DNA of 46,177 nt from positions 1 to 46,177 of the forward strand of contig NZ_LAVA02000070.1 of the NCBI RefSeq assembly GCF_000974985.2, given 5' to 3'. Within the stretch, counting starts at the first letter, position 1, and every line of letters starts with the position of its first letter. The stretch is from Streptomyces mangrovisoli (GTDB lineage Bacteria; Actinomycetota; Actinomycetes; Streptomycetales; Streptomycetaceae). This document shows, piece by piece, positions 8,025 through 15,344 of the stretch. Made by a program: the position numbers and the translations under genes. The notes beneath the pieces are model-generated. The model searched no databases, was not told the DNA's origin, and was given only the letters and a program-made list of their open reading frames with translations.

Positions 8025-9908
8025 ATGAGGGAATCCCTCGCCGCCTTCCGCCGTTTCTGGCCGCTGACCCGCGGGGACCGCAGATGGCTGCTGGTCGTCG
8101 TGGCGTGCGTGGTGGTGGCCGCGCTCGCGGAGACCGCCGCGATCCTGCTCTTCTCCGAACTCACCGACACCGCCCTCCAGGCCGGTTCGCTGTCCGCCTT
8201 CTGGGGCCCGGCCGGCGCCTGGCTCGGTGTCGCCGTGGCCGGGGCGGTCGTCGGCTACCTCGGCAACTCGCTCGCCACCTGGACCGCGGAGCGGTTCGTG
8301 CTGCGGCTGCGCGCCGGGGTCTTCCGGCACGTCCAGGGCCTGCCCCCGCACTTCTTCCAGAAGCACCGGCGGGGCGACCTCGTGGAACGGCTGACCGGCG
8401 ACGTCGAGGCCATCGAGCAGATGGTCGTCTCCGGTGTCGTCGGCGCGGTCTCCGCCGCGTTCTCCGCCGTCTTCTACGCGTGCGCCGCGTTCTGGCTGCG
8501 CTGGGACCTCGCCCTCGCCACGTTCGTCCTCGCCCCGCTCTTCCTGATCGCCGCGCGCCGCTTCTCCGGCCGTATCCGCGCCGCCTCCCGCGACGAGCGG
8601 GTCGCCGACGGCGCGATCACCTCCGTGGTCGAGGAGGCCCTCGGCAACGTCGTGCTCACGCAGGCGTACAACCGCGGCGCCGCCGAGGAGGCACGGCTCG
8701 ACCGGGAGGCCCGCGCCTGGATGCGGGCCAGTGTGCGCGGGGCCCGGCTGAGCGAGATGTACGAGCAGTTCGTCGAGGTCGTCGAGACGCTGTGCGTGCT
8801 CGCGGTGATCGGCCTCGGGGTGTGGGAGATCTCCGCGGGCCGCATGACCCTCGGACAACTGCTGGCGTTCGCGGCCTTCGTCGGCTACCTCTACCCGCCG
8901 GTGCGCAGCCTCGGCCAGCTCGGCCTCACGCTCACCGCGGCGACCGCGGGCGCCGACCGCATCGGCGAGATCCTGGACGCCGAACCGGCCGTCACCGACC
9001 CCGTGTCACCCGTCCGCCCGTGGCCGGTGCGCGGACGGATCAGCCTGCACGGCGTGTCCTTCCGCTACCCGGACGCGCCGCGCGCCGCCCTGCGCGAGGT
9101 GTCCTTCGCCGTGAACCCCGGCGAACTGGTCCTGGTCACCGGCCCGAGCGGCGCCGGAAAGTCCACCCTCGCGGGGCTCCTCACCCGCTTCTACGACCCC
9201 GGCGCGGGCGCGCTCCACCTCGACGGCGTCCCCCTGGACGCCGTACCGCTGGAGTTCCTGCGCGAGAACGTCACGCTGCTGCCCCAGGAGACGCTGATCC
9301 TGCGCGGCACCGTCCGCGAGAACATCGCGTGCGGGCGGCCCGGCGCGAGCGCCGCCGAGATCGAGCGGGCCGCCCGCGCGGCGGCCGCGCACGACTTCGT
9401 CACCGCGCTGCCCGACGGCTACGACACCCTGATCGCGCCCGGCACGGCCGCCCTCTCCGGCGGCCAGCTCCAGCGGATCGCGATCGCCCGCGCGATGCTG
9501 CGCACGGCCCCGGTCCTCGTCCTCGACGAGCCCACGGCGGGCCTGGACGCGGTGGCCGCCCGGCAGGTCGTCCAGCCGCTCAGGCGACTGGCGGCGGGCC
9601 GTACCACCGTCATGATCACCCACGATCTGAGCCTCGCGCCCGACGCCGACCGCATCCTGGTCGTGGACGGCGGCCGCCTGGTCGAGGAGGGCACCCACAC
9701 CCAGCTCCTCGCGCGGGGCGGCACCTACGCCCGGCTGGCGGCCCCGCTGCCGGCGGCGGTCGCCGAGACCCGGTCCCCGGTGGACGGGGCGGCCGCGGCG
9801 GTCGCCGAGACCCGGTCCCCGGCCGGCGGGGCGCCGGAGACGGTCCGCGACAAGACCCTGCTGCTGCGCCCCCGCCCGCCTCAGGCCGCGGCGCCCCGCA
9901 GGCTGTAG
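8025..9908 (+). CDS. ABC exporter half-transporter (fused membrane and ATPase domains)
   Basis: 627 residues. The membrane domain (about 20-310, six helices, with the coupling-type HVQGLPPHFFQKHRRGDLVERL stretch near 102-123) is followed by a nucleotide-binding domain. Walker A is GPSGAGKST (373-381), Q421, signature LSGGQ (477-481), Walker B VLVLDEP (497-503), D-loop AGLD, switch H533. It would work as a homodimeric exporter. No C39 peptidase domain is present, so it is not a bacteriocin-processing exporter of that class. The tail contains a duplicated AVAETRSP segment encoded by a 28-bp direct repeat. The last 28 bp overlap the end of the convergent response-regulator gene. Substrate unknown. 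Confidence 0.92.
   Translation: MRESLAAFRRFWPLTRGDRRWLLVVVACVVVAALAETAAILLFSELTDTALQAGSLSAFWGPAGAWLGVAVAGAVVGYLGNSLATWTAERFVLRLRAGVFRHVQGLPPHFFQKHRRGDLVERLTGDVEAIEQMVVSGVVGAVSAAFSAVFYACAAFWLRWDLALATFVLAPLFLIAARRFSGRIRAASRDERVADGAITSVVEEALGNVVLTQAYNRGAAEEARLDREARAWMRASVRGARLSEMYEQFVEVVETLCVLAVIGLGVWEISAGRMTLGQLLAFAAFVGYLYPPVRSLGQLGLTLTAATAGADRIGEILDAEPAVTDPVSPVRPWPVRGRISLHGVSFRYPDAPRAALREVSFAVNPGELVLVTGPSGAGKSTLAGLLTRFYDPGAGALHLDGVPLDAVPLEFLRENVTLLPQETLILRGTVRENIACGRPGASAAEIERAARAAAAHDFVTALPDGYDTLIAPGTAALSGGQLQRIAIARAMLRTAPVLVLDEPTAGLDAVAARQVVQPLRRLAAGRTTVMITHDLSLAPDADRILVVDGGRLVEEGTHTQLLARGGTYARLAAPLPAAVAETRSPVDGAAAAVAETRSPAGGAPETVRDKTLLLRPRPPQAAAPRRL
9753..9822. repeat. 28-bp direct repeat inside the ABC exporter gene
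   Basis: Identical 28-bp units at 9753-9780 and 9795-9822 (period 42, in frame) duplicate AAVAETRSP in the C-terminal tail of the transporter. The tail lies beyond the ATPase domain, so the duplication is probably neutral. Confidence 0.8.
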
Positions 9909-10588
9909 CCGAGCCCGCGCACGGTGTGGATGAGCCGCGGTCCGCCGCGGCTCTCCAGTTTCCGGCGCAGATACATGACATACACGTCCAGCGTGTTGGA
10001 CGAGGGCTCGAAGTCGTAGCCCCACACCGAGTGCAGGATCTGGCTGCGGCTGAGCACCTTGCCGGGGTGGCGCAGCAGATACTCCAGCAGCGCGTACTCC
10101 GTCTTCGTCAGGTCCAGCGCATGGCCGGCCCGGACGACGGCGCGGGTGCGCTGGTCCAGCGTCACGTCCTGGAAGGCCAGCAGGTCGGCGTCGTGCGCCA
10201 CGGGCTCGGCGGGCCGCGGGCAGCGCCGGAGCAGCGCCCGCACCCGCGCCAGCAGCTCCTCGCTCGCGAACGGCTTCATCAGGTAGTCGTCGGCACCGTT
10301 GTCCAGTGCGACGATCCGGTCGCCCACCGCGTCCCGCCCGGTGATCATGATGATCGGTACGGTGCACCCGGAGGCCCGCAGCCGCCGGGTCGCGGCCAGT
10401 CCGTCCAGGCCCGGCATGGTCACGTCCATGAGCACCAGGTCGGGGCCGCCCTCGGGTGCGGCGATGAGGTCGAGTGCCATGCGGCCGTCCCCGGCGAGGA
10501 CGGTCTCGTATCCCTCGAACCTGAGCAGCCGGCCGATCCCCTCTCGCACGGCCGCGTCGTCGTCGGCCAGAAGTATCGTGCGCGCCAT
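9881..10588 (-). CDS. OmpR-family response regulator, no adjacent kinase
   Basis: 235 residues. The receiver domain has the acidic pocket DDD (10-11), phospho-acceptor D55 (LVLMDVTMPG), T83 and K105 (MKPF). The winged-helix DNA-binding domain ends with YDFEPSSNTLDVYVMYLRRKLE and HTVRGLGYSLR. It is strikingly similar in that block to the regulator at 12904-13638, which suggests duplication, but no sensor kinase adjoins it; the kinase at 11432-12907 is two genes away. It is convergent with the ABC exporter gene, and the two coding ends overlap by 28 bp. It could be a true orphan or share that kinase. Confidence 0.93.
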   Translation of the reverse strand: MARTILLADDDAAVREGIGRLLRFEGYETVLAGDGRMALDLIAAPEGGPDLVLMDVTMPGLDGLAATRRLRASGCTVPIIMITGRDAVGDRIVALDNGADDYLMKPFASEELLARVRALLRRCPRPAEPVAHDADLLAFQDVTLDQRTRAVVRAGHALDLTKTEYALLEYLLRHPGKVLSRSQILHSVWGYDFEPSSNTLDVYVMYLRRKLESRGGPRLIHTVRGLGYSLRGAAA

Positions 10589-10681
10589 TGTTCAAAAATG
10601 TGACAGCCCGCTGTGCCGGAGCTGAGATCGGCGTGTGCGTGAGCTGGGGGAAGCGGTGCCGCGGGCGGCGGGGTGTGCGGT

Positions 10682-11290
10682 CTAGTGGGAGGAGATGTAC
10701 ACGACACCCCAGGCCATCAGCCCGACCACCAGCGTGATCACCACGACGACGCTGATCCTCTCGCGCCGCTTGCGCTGTGCCGCCGCGAGGAGGATGCGCT
10801 CCTCCACCTCGGGCCGCGTCGCCCACACCGCGCCCCATTGTTCGGTGGCCGCCAGGCGCAGCGCTTCGATCTCGGCGACGGGGTTCGGCAGCTGCCAGTC
10901 GTCGACGTGCGGGAGCAGGGTGCGGCGGCCGTCGTCGGTGTAGGCGTGGGCCAGGCACTTGCGGGCGTTCCCGGCGGCCTTCGGGATGAACTGGACCCGG
11001 ATGTCGTAGATCTCGTGCCAGGACAGGGTGCGCCGGGTCAGGGCCCGCTGGACCGTGATCCCGTGCTGGTCGGCCAGGGTGCGTCCGCGCGTCATGACCA
11101 GGCACCAGTAGCCGATGCCGACCACGAGGAAGCCGCCGTAGGCGTACATGAGCCAGTCCGGAGTGAAGTGGTCGGTCGTCATGCGCATGGCGCTGATGAA
11201 GGCCGGCACCATCGCGAGGGCCAGCGGCCCTAGCGCCTTCCAGGTCCGCCTGCGGTACTCCCGCTCGATTCCCCCCGCGCACACGTCCAT
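10682..11290 (-). CDS. PH-domain-containing membrane protein
   Basis: 202 residues. Two hydrophobic segments near the N terminus (ALGPLALAMVPAFISAM and YAYGGFLVVGIGYWCLV) are followed by a bacterial PH-like (bPH) segment (RTLADQHGITVQRALTRRTLSWHEIYDIRV) and a C-terminal helix (ISVVVVITLVVGLMAWGVVYI). Such proteins are common in Streptomyces membranes; their role is unknown. GGGGAGG lies 5 nt before the ATG. It sits alone between the orphan regulator and the two-component pair, all on the minus strand. Confidence 0.75.
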   Translation of the reverse strand: MDVCAGGIEREYRRRTWKALGPLALAMVPAFISAMRMTTDHFTPDWLMYAYGGFLVVGIGYWCLVMTRGRTLADQHGITVQRALTRRTLSWHEIYDIRVQFIPKAAGNARKCLAHAYTDDGRRTLLPHVDDWQLPNPVAEIEALRLAATEQWGAVWATRPEVEERILLAAAQRKRRERISVVVVITLVVGLMAWGVVYISSH

Positions 11291-11334
11291 GAGCCCTCCC
11301 CGGCCAACGCTGGCGTGATCATATGGTGAACTCC

Positions 11335-11362
11335 CGCCGGTCGCCTACGTATTCGACCGGCG
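11335..11362 (-). terminator. Hairpin after the sensor kinase gene
   Basis: CGCCGGTCG (11335-11343) and CGACCGGCG (11354-11362) form a perfect 9-bp stem with a 10-nt AT-richer loop. It is in the minus-strand gap between the kinase stop (11432) and the PH-protein start (11290). Confidence 0.5.
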
Positions 11363-11431
11363 AGACGACGTGCGAGACGGCGTGCCGGGCGCCCGGCCGT
11401 ATGCGATGCGCCACGCGGGCCGACGATGCCG

Positions 11432-12907
11432 TCAGACCGTGTCCGGCGGCGGCGTAGCCGCGCCCGGCAGCCGGATCGTGGCGACCGTGCCGCCGCCCTC
11501 GGCGGGGCCGAGCGCGACCTCGCCGCCGGCCTGCTGGACCGTGCGGGCCACGATCGACAGACCGAGGCCGGAGCCGGGCAGGGCGCGGGCGGTCGGCGAG
11601 CGCCAGAAGCGGTCGAAGACGTGCGGGAGTTCGTCCTGCGGGATGCCGGGCCCGTGGTCGCGCACGGTGAGCACCCCGTCGTTCAGGCGCACGTCGATGG
11701 TGCCGCCGTGCGGGCTGAACTTCACCGCGTTGTCGAGGATGTTGACCACGGCGCGCTCCATGGCCGCCGGTTCCGCCCGTACGTACCAGGGCCGCACGTC
11801 GGCGGTGATGGTCAGCTCGGGGCCGCGCAGCCGGGCGCGGCGCAGGGCGGCCTCCACGGTGTCCTCCAGGGCGATGACCTGGACGCGCTCGCCGCGCTGG
11901 CCCTCGGAGCGGGACAGCTCCTGGAGGTCGCCGATCAGCGAGGCCAGCTCGGTCATCTGCGCCGTCACCGAGGCGAGCAGCGCCTTGCGGTCGGCGGCCG
12001 GGATGGGCCGGCCGGTCTCCTCGCTGCGGGTGAGCAGTTCGATGTTGGTGCGCAGGGAGGTCAGCGGGGTGCGCAGTTCGTGGCCGGCGTCGGCGATGAG
12101 CTGCTGCTGGAGTTCGCGGGAGCTGGCGAGGGAGGCGGTCATCGAGTTGAAGGACCGCGACAGCCGGGCGATCTCGTCCTCGCTGTCCTCGTCCACGGGG
12201 ATGCGGATGCCGAGGTCCTCGGTGCGGGCCACGTGCTCGACGGCCTCGGTGAGTTCGTCGACGGGACGCAGGCCCGCACGGGCCACGGCGAGACCGGCGG
12301 CGCCCGCTCCTATGACGCCGAGACCGGAGACGAACAGCAGGATCAGGGCGAGGTCGTTGAGGGTGGACTCGGTGCCCTTGAGCGAGACCGCCACCGACAG
12401 AGCCGTGTTCGAGCTGGTGTCGGTCTGCTGGTTGGTGACGACCAGGGGCAGGGGCGTGGTCAGGATCCGCACCGGGGTGCCGTCGCTCGCGGTGCCGTTG
12501 TGGAAGACGCTCTTGCCGCGGCCCGCCTGCTTGGCGATCTGCTTGTCGATCTGCGACACCTTCACCCAGCCGACCGACCCGGGCAGGACGCAGCTGGCCC
12601 CCTTCTCGGTGATCGCCTGGGAGTAGTTGTTGTTGAAGTTGAAGAAGTTGTTGTTGGTCTGCGTGGTGTGGGTGCAGTTCTTGAGGGCGGCTGCGGCCTG
12701 GTCGAGCCCGCCCCCGCCGCCGTCCCCGCCGCGCATGGAGGCGGCCCGCTTCAGATCGTTGTCGAGCTGGTCGACGAGCTTGCCGCGGACGATGAACCAG
12801 CAGGTCACCGAGACCGCCGCCACCGCGAACGCCACGGCCGCCGCGACGAGCATCGCGAGGCGGGTCCGGATCGGCAGGGACCGGTAGCGCCGAAGGAACC
12901 TGCTCAC
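11432..12907 (-). CDS. MprB-like membrane sensor histidine kinase
   Basis: 491 residues. It has a first membrane helix at about 18-41, an extracytoplasmic sensor region at 42-185, a second helix at about 186-209, and a HAMP linker (RAGLRPVDELTEAVEHV). The dimerisation helix carries phospho-acceptor H276 (DAGHELRTPL). The ATPase domain has an N-box (NILDNAVKF, 389-397), DHGPGIP (417-423) and GSGLGLSIV. The sensor region has a curious Asn/Phe stretch (TNNNFFNFNNNYS, 84-96) flanked by C78 and C106. It overlaps its regulator gene by 4 nt, so the two are coupled. The neighbouring serine protease gives the same gene set as mprA-mprB-pepD in mycobacteria, an envelope-stress system. Confidence 0.9.
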   Translation of the reverse strand: MSRFLRRYRSLPIRTRLAMLVAAAVAFAVAAVSVTCWFIVRGKLVDQLDNDLKRAASMRGGDGGGGGLDQAAAALKNCTHTTQTNNNFFNFNNNYSQAITEKGASCVLPGSVGWVKVSQIDKQIAKQAGRGKSVFHNGTASDGTPVRILTTPLPLVVTNQQTDTSSNTALSVAVSLKGTESTLNDLALILLFVSGLGVIGAGAAGLAVARAGLRPVDELTEAVEHVARTEDLGIRIPVDEDSEDEIARLSRSFNSMTASLASSRELQQQLIADAGHELRTPLTSLRTNIELLTRSEETGRPIPAADRKALLASVTAQMTELASLIGDLQELSRSEGQRGERVQVIALEDTVEAALRRARLRGPELTITADVRPWYVRAEPAAMERAVVNILDNAVKFSPHGGTIDVRLNDGVLTVRDHGPGIPQDELPHVFDRFWRSPTARALPGSGLGLSIVARTVQQAGGEVALGPAEGGGTVATIRLPGAATPPPDTV

Positions 12908-13638
12908 TCGGCCCCGCCCTGGCGCAGCACGTACCCGACGCCGCGCACGGTGTGCACGAGCCGAGGCTCGCCGCCCGCCTCGGTCTTGCGCCGCAGATAC
13001 ATCACGTACACGTCGAGGGAGTTCGACGACGGTTCGAAGTCGAAGCCCCAGACGGCCTTCAGGATCTGCTCCCGGGTGAGGACCTGGCGCGGGTGCGCCA
13101 TGAACATCTCCAGCAGGGTGAACTCGGTGCGGGTCAGCTCCACCGGCCGCCCGCCCCGGGTGACCTCGCGGGTGGCGAGGTCCATGCGCAGGTCGGCGAA
13201 GGTGAGCGCCTCGTCGTCGTGGGCGGCGCCCGCCACCGCGGCCGCGTAGGAGCTGCGCCGCAGCAGCGCGCGGACGCGGGCGAACAGCTCGTCCAGCTCG
13301 AAGGGCTTGACCAGGTAGTCGTCGGCCCCGGCGTCGAGCCCGGTGACCCGGTCGCCGACCGTGTCGCGGGCCGTCAGCATGAGGATGGGCGTGGTGTTGC
13401 CCGCGCCGCGGATGCGCCGTGCGGCGGTCAGGCCGTCCATGCGCGGCATCTGGATGTCGAGGACGACCAGGTCGGGCTGGCAGGCCGTGGCCTTCTCCAG
13501 CGCGTCCGCGCCGTCGACGGCGACCTCGGTCTCGTAGCCCTCGAAGGCGAGGCTGCGCTGGAGTGCTTCGCGCACCGCAGGCTCGTCGTCGACGATGAGG
13601 ATGCGCTGGGTGTCACGGTCGCCGTCGGCGGGGCTCAT
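12904..13638 (-). CDS. MprA-like OmpR-family response regulator
   Basis: 244 residues. Receiver domain with phospho-acceptor D61 (VVLDIQMPRMDG), T89 (MLTARD) and K111 (LVKPFE). Winged-helix output domain with FDFEPSSNSLDVYVMYLRRK and HTVRGVGYVLR. The stop overlaps the kinase start (ATGA). It is the cognate regulator of the MprB-like kinase. Its likely target is the trypsin-like protease gene two genes upstream on the same strand, whose promoter holds three tandem 11-bp units (15210-15242), the spacing OmpR-type dimers use. Confidence 0.94.
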   Translation of the reverse strand: MSPADGDRDTQRILIVDDEPAVREALQRSLAFEGYETEVAVDGADALEKATACQPDLVVLDIQMPRMDGLTAARRIRGAGNTTPILMLTARDTVGDRVTGLDAGADDYLVKPFELDELFARVRALLRRSSYAAAVAGAAHDDEALTFADLRMDLATREVTRGGRPVELTRTEFTLLEMFMAHPRQVLTREQILKAVWGFDFEPSSNSLDVYVMYLRRKTEAGGEPRLVHTVRGVGYVLRQGGAE

Positions 13639-13734
13639 GGCTTCGGGTTCCTCTGGTGCGGTGGGACAACAGGGGCTGCAACGCTTCAGCCTCGCATGTT
13701 TCCCGGCTGGTGCGTGAGGAGGGACGGTGCGGGG

Positions 13735-13926
13735 TCAGCCGCGAACGGGAGTACGGCGCCGGCGGGCGGTGGTGCGGCGGCCCGCGGCCCGGTTCGCCGA
13801 GGCGGCGGGGGCCGCGACCTCCGGGGCCCGCGGCACCGGCGGGTGCAGGGCGTACGCCACCTCGAGGGCGAGCCGGACATCGGTCGGGCCGGTGCCGGCC
13901 GCCTGGTGGGACACCTGGTGGATCAT
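13735..13926 (-). CDS. Small hypothetical protein (63 aa) between protease and response regulator
   Basis: 63 residues beginning MIHQVSHQAAGTGPTDVRLA and ending in a basic tail (RRTTARRRRTPVRG). No membrane segment, Cys or known motif. GGGAG lies 7 nt before the ATG, good evidence for translation. It sits 47 nt after the protease stop and about 96 nt before the response regulator, all on the minus strand, so it may be cotranscribed with both. Ala/Pro-rich composition makes chance coding possible in this GC-rich DNA. No function assigned. Confidence 0.5.
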   Translation of the reverse strand: MIHQVSHQAAGTGPTDVRLALEVAYALHPPVPRAPEVAAPAASANRAAGRRTTARRRRTPVRG

Positions 13927-13973
13927 GACGTACTCCCTGCGTACGGGGCCTGCGCGGCCGGTGGGGGGTGGCT

Positions 13974-15191
13974 TCAGTTGTTCGCGCCCGACCGGAGGCT
14001 GGCCAGGTCGGACTTGACGGTGTTGATCGGGATGGCGAAGCCGAGGCCGACGCTGCCCGCGTCCGAGGAGGACTGCTGGGAGGAGTCCGAGCTGGCCGAG
14101 TACATCGCGGAGTTGATGCCGATGATGTTGCCGCCGGCGTCGATCAGCGCGCCGCCGGAGTTGCCCGGGTTGAGGGACGCGTCGGTCTGGAGCGCCTTGT
14201 ACGTCGTCGTGGACGAGCCGGTGTCGCCGTTGAACTGCTGGCCGCCGAACTGGAACGGCCAGTTGCCGTCGCCGCCCTGGTTCTGGCCCTGGTTCTCGTC
14301 GGTGGAGACGGTCACGTCACGGTTGAGGGCGGAGACGATGCCGCTGGTGACGGTCCCGGTCAGGCCCTCGGGGGAGCCGATCGCGACGACCTGGTCGCCG
14401 ACCTGCACGCCGGAGGAGTCGCCGAGGGTGGCGGCCTTGAGGCCGGAGGCGCCCTCCAGCTTGATCAGCGCGAGGTCCTTCTTGCTGTCGGTGCCGACGA
14501 CGTCGGCGGTGTAGGACTTGCCGTCGCTGGTCTTCACCTTGATCGACTGGGCGCCGGAGATCACGTGGTTGTTGGTGATGATCTCGCCGCCGGAGGTGAT
14601 GATCACTCCGGAGCCGGTGGAGGTGCCGTTGGAGAGGGTCGCGTTGACCTCGACGACGCTCGGGCTGACCGCGGCGGCGATCGTGGCGACGTCGCCCTTC
14701 TTGCTGGAGGGCACCACGTTGGTCGTGGTGGAGCTGGTGGCGACGGTGTCCTTGCCGGTCAGCTCCTGGAAGGCGTACGCCGTTCCGCCGCCCACGGCCG
14801 CGGCGACGATCGCCACCGCGGCGAGCAGGGCGAGCGGGCCGCGGGTGCGCTTCTTCGGCTCGGGGGCGGTCGCGGTGGGGAGCAGGGCGGTGTTGCCGCC
14901 GTTCCCGTCGTGACCGCCGCCGTAACCGCCGTGGCCCGCGTCCCCGTAGCCGCCGTGGCCGCCGTAGCCGCCGTGGCCGAAGGCGGCCTCCGGGGCGACG
15001 GCGGGGGGCTGGGACGGCCAGACCGTGGTGCCGGGCTCGACGGTGACCGGCTGAGCGGGACCGTGCGCCGGCGGCGGCGGCCACTCCGGGTCCACGGGGG
15101 TGGAAGCGTGCTGCTGCTGGGCGTACGCGTTCTGGTGCTGGGCGTCACCCGTGTAGTCGTACTCGCCGCTGCGGCGGAAGCTCTCGGTCAT
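13974..15191 (-). CDS. Membrane-anchored trypsin-like serine protease (HtrA/PepD-like, no PDZ)
   Basis: 405 residues. A cytoplasmic tail rich in Pro, Gly, His and Tyr (repeats such as GHGGYGGHGGYG, about 72-92) is followed by one membrane helix (119-140) and an external trypsin-like domain. Catalytic residues are H209 (TNNHVI), D239 (KKDLALIK) and S345 (NPGNSGGAL). The protein ends soon after the protease fold (FAIPINTVKSDLASLR), so the PDZ domain of DegP/PepD is missing and it must bind substrates another way. A Gln/Asn/Gly insert (about 298-322) lies in the fold. It is next to the MprAB-like two-component genes and is probably their target and possibly a feedback regulator. Confidence 0.92.
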   Translation of the reverse strand: MTESFRRSGEYDYTGDAQHQNAYAQQQHASTPVDPEWPPPPAHGPAQPVTVEPGTTVWPSQPPAVAPEAAFGHGGYGGHGGYGDAGHGGYGGGHDGNGGNTALLPTATAPEPKKRTRGPLALLAAVAIVAAAVGGGTAYAFQELTGKDTVATSSTTTNVVPSSKKGDVATIAAAVSPSVVEVNATLSNGTSTGSGVIITSGGEIITNNHVISGAQSIKVKTSDGKSYTADVVGTDSKKDLALIKLEGASGLKAATLGDSSGVQVGDQVVAIGSPEGLTGTVTSGIVSALNRDVTVSTDENQGQNQGGDGNWPFQFGGQQFNGDTGSSTTTYKALQTDASLNPGNSGGALIDAGGNIIGINSAMYSASSDSSQQSSSDAGSVGLGFAIPINTVKSDLASLRSGANN

Positions 15192-15209
15192 GACATTGAG
15201 CTTGTCCCG

Positions 15210-15242
15210 CGACCATGAGAGCTTCCTGAGTGCGCGCTGAGA
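15210..15242 (-). promoter_or_regulatory. Three tandem 11-bp direct repeats upstream of the protease gene
   Basis: On the minus strand, contiguous units TCTCAGCGCGC (15232-15242), ACTCAGGAAGC (15221-15231) and TCTCATGGTCG (15210-15220) share a CTCA core every 11 bp, 19-51 nt before the protease start. A divergent copy, TCTCAGGAAGC, lies on the plus strand at 15301-15311. This is the geometry of an OmpR-type regulator site; the MprA-like regulator next door is the obvious candidate. Confidence 0.5.
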
Positions 15243-15344
15243 AGCCCGGCAGAACCTCGTATGCCCGATATAAAGGCGCTTCTCGCAGGTGAGCGGGGCC
15301 TCTCAGGAAGCCCTCACACGCGCGGCCGCGCCTTCAGCGAGCCC

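Noticed and set aside
7910..10603. Long open frame of about 900 codons on the plus strand
   Set aside because: Shifted frame over the ABC exporter and antisense to the response regulator; low-complexity Arg/Pro/Gly product.
9006..11282. Long open frame of over 750 codons on the minus strand
   Set aside because: It crosses the ABC exporter, response-regulator and PH-domain genes in other frames; its translation is Arg/Gly/Ala/Pro-rich without domains, the usual shadow in 73% GC DNA.
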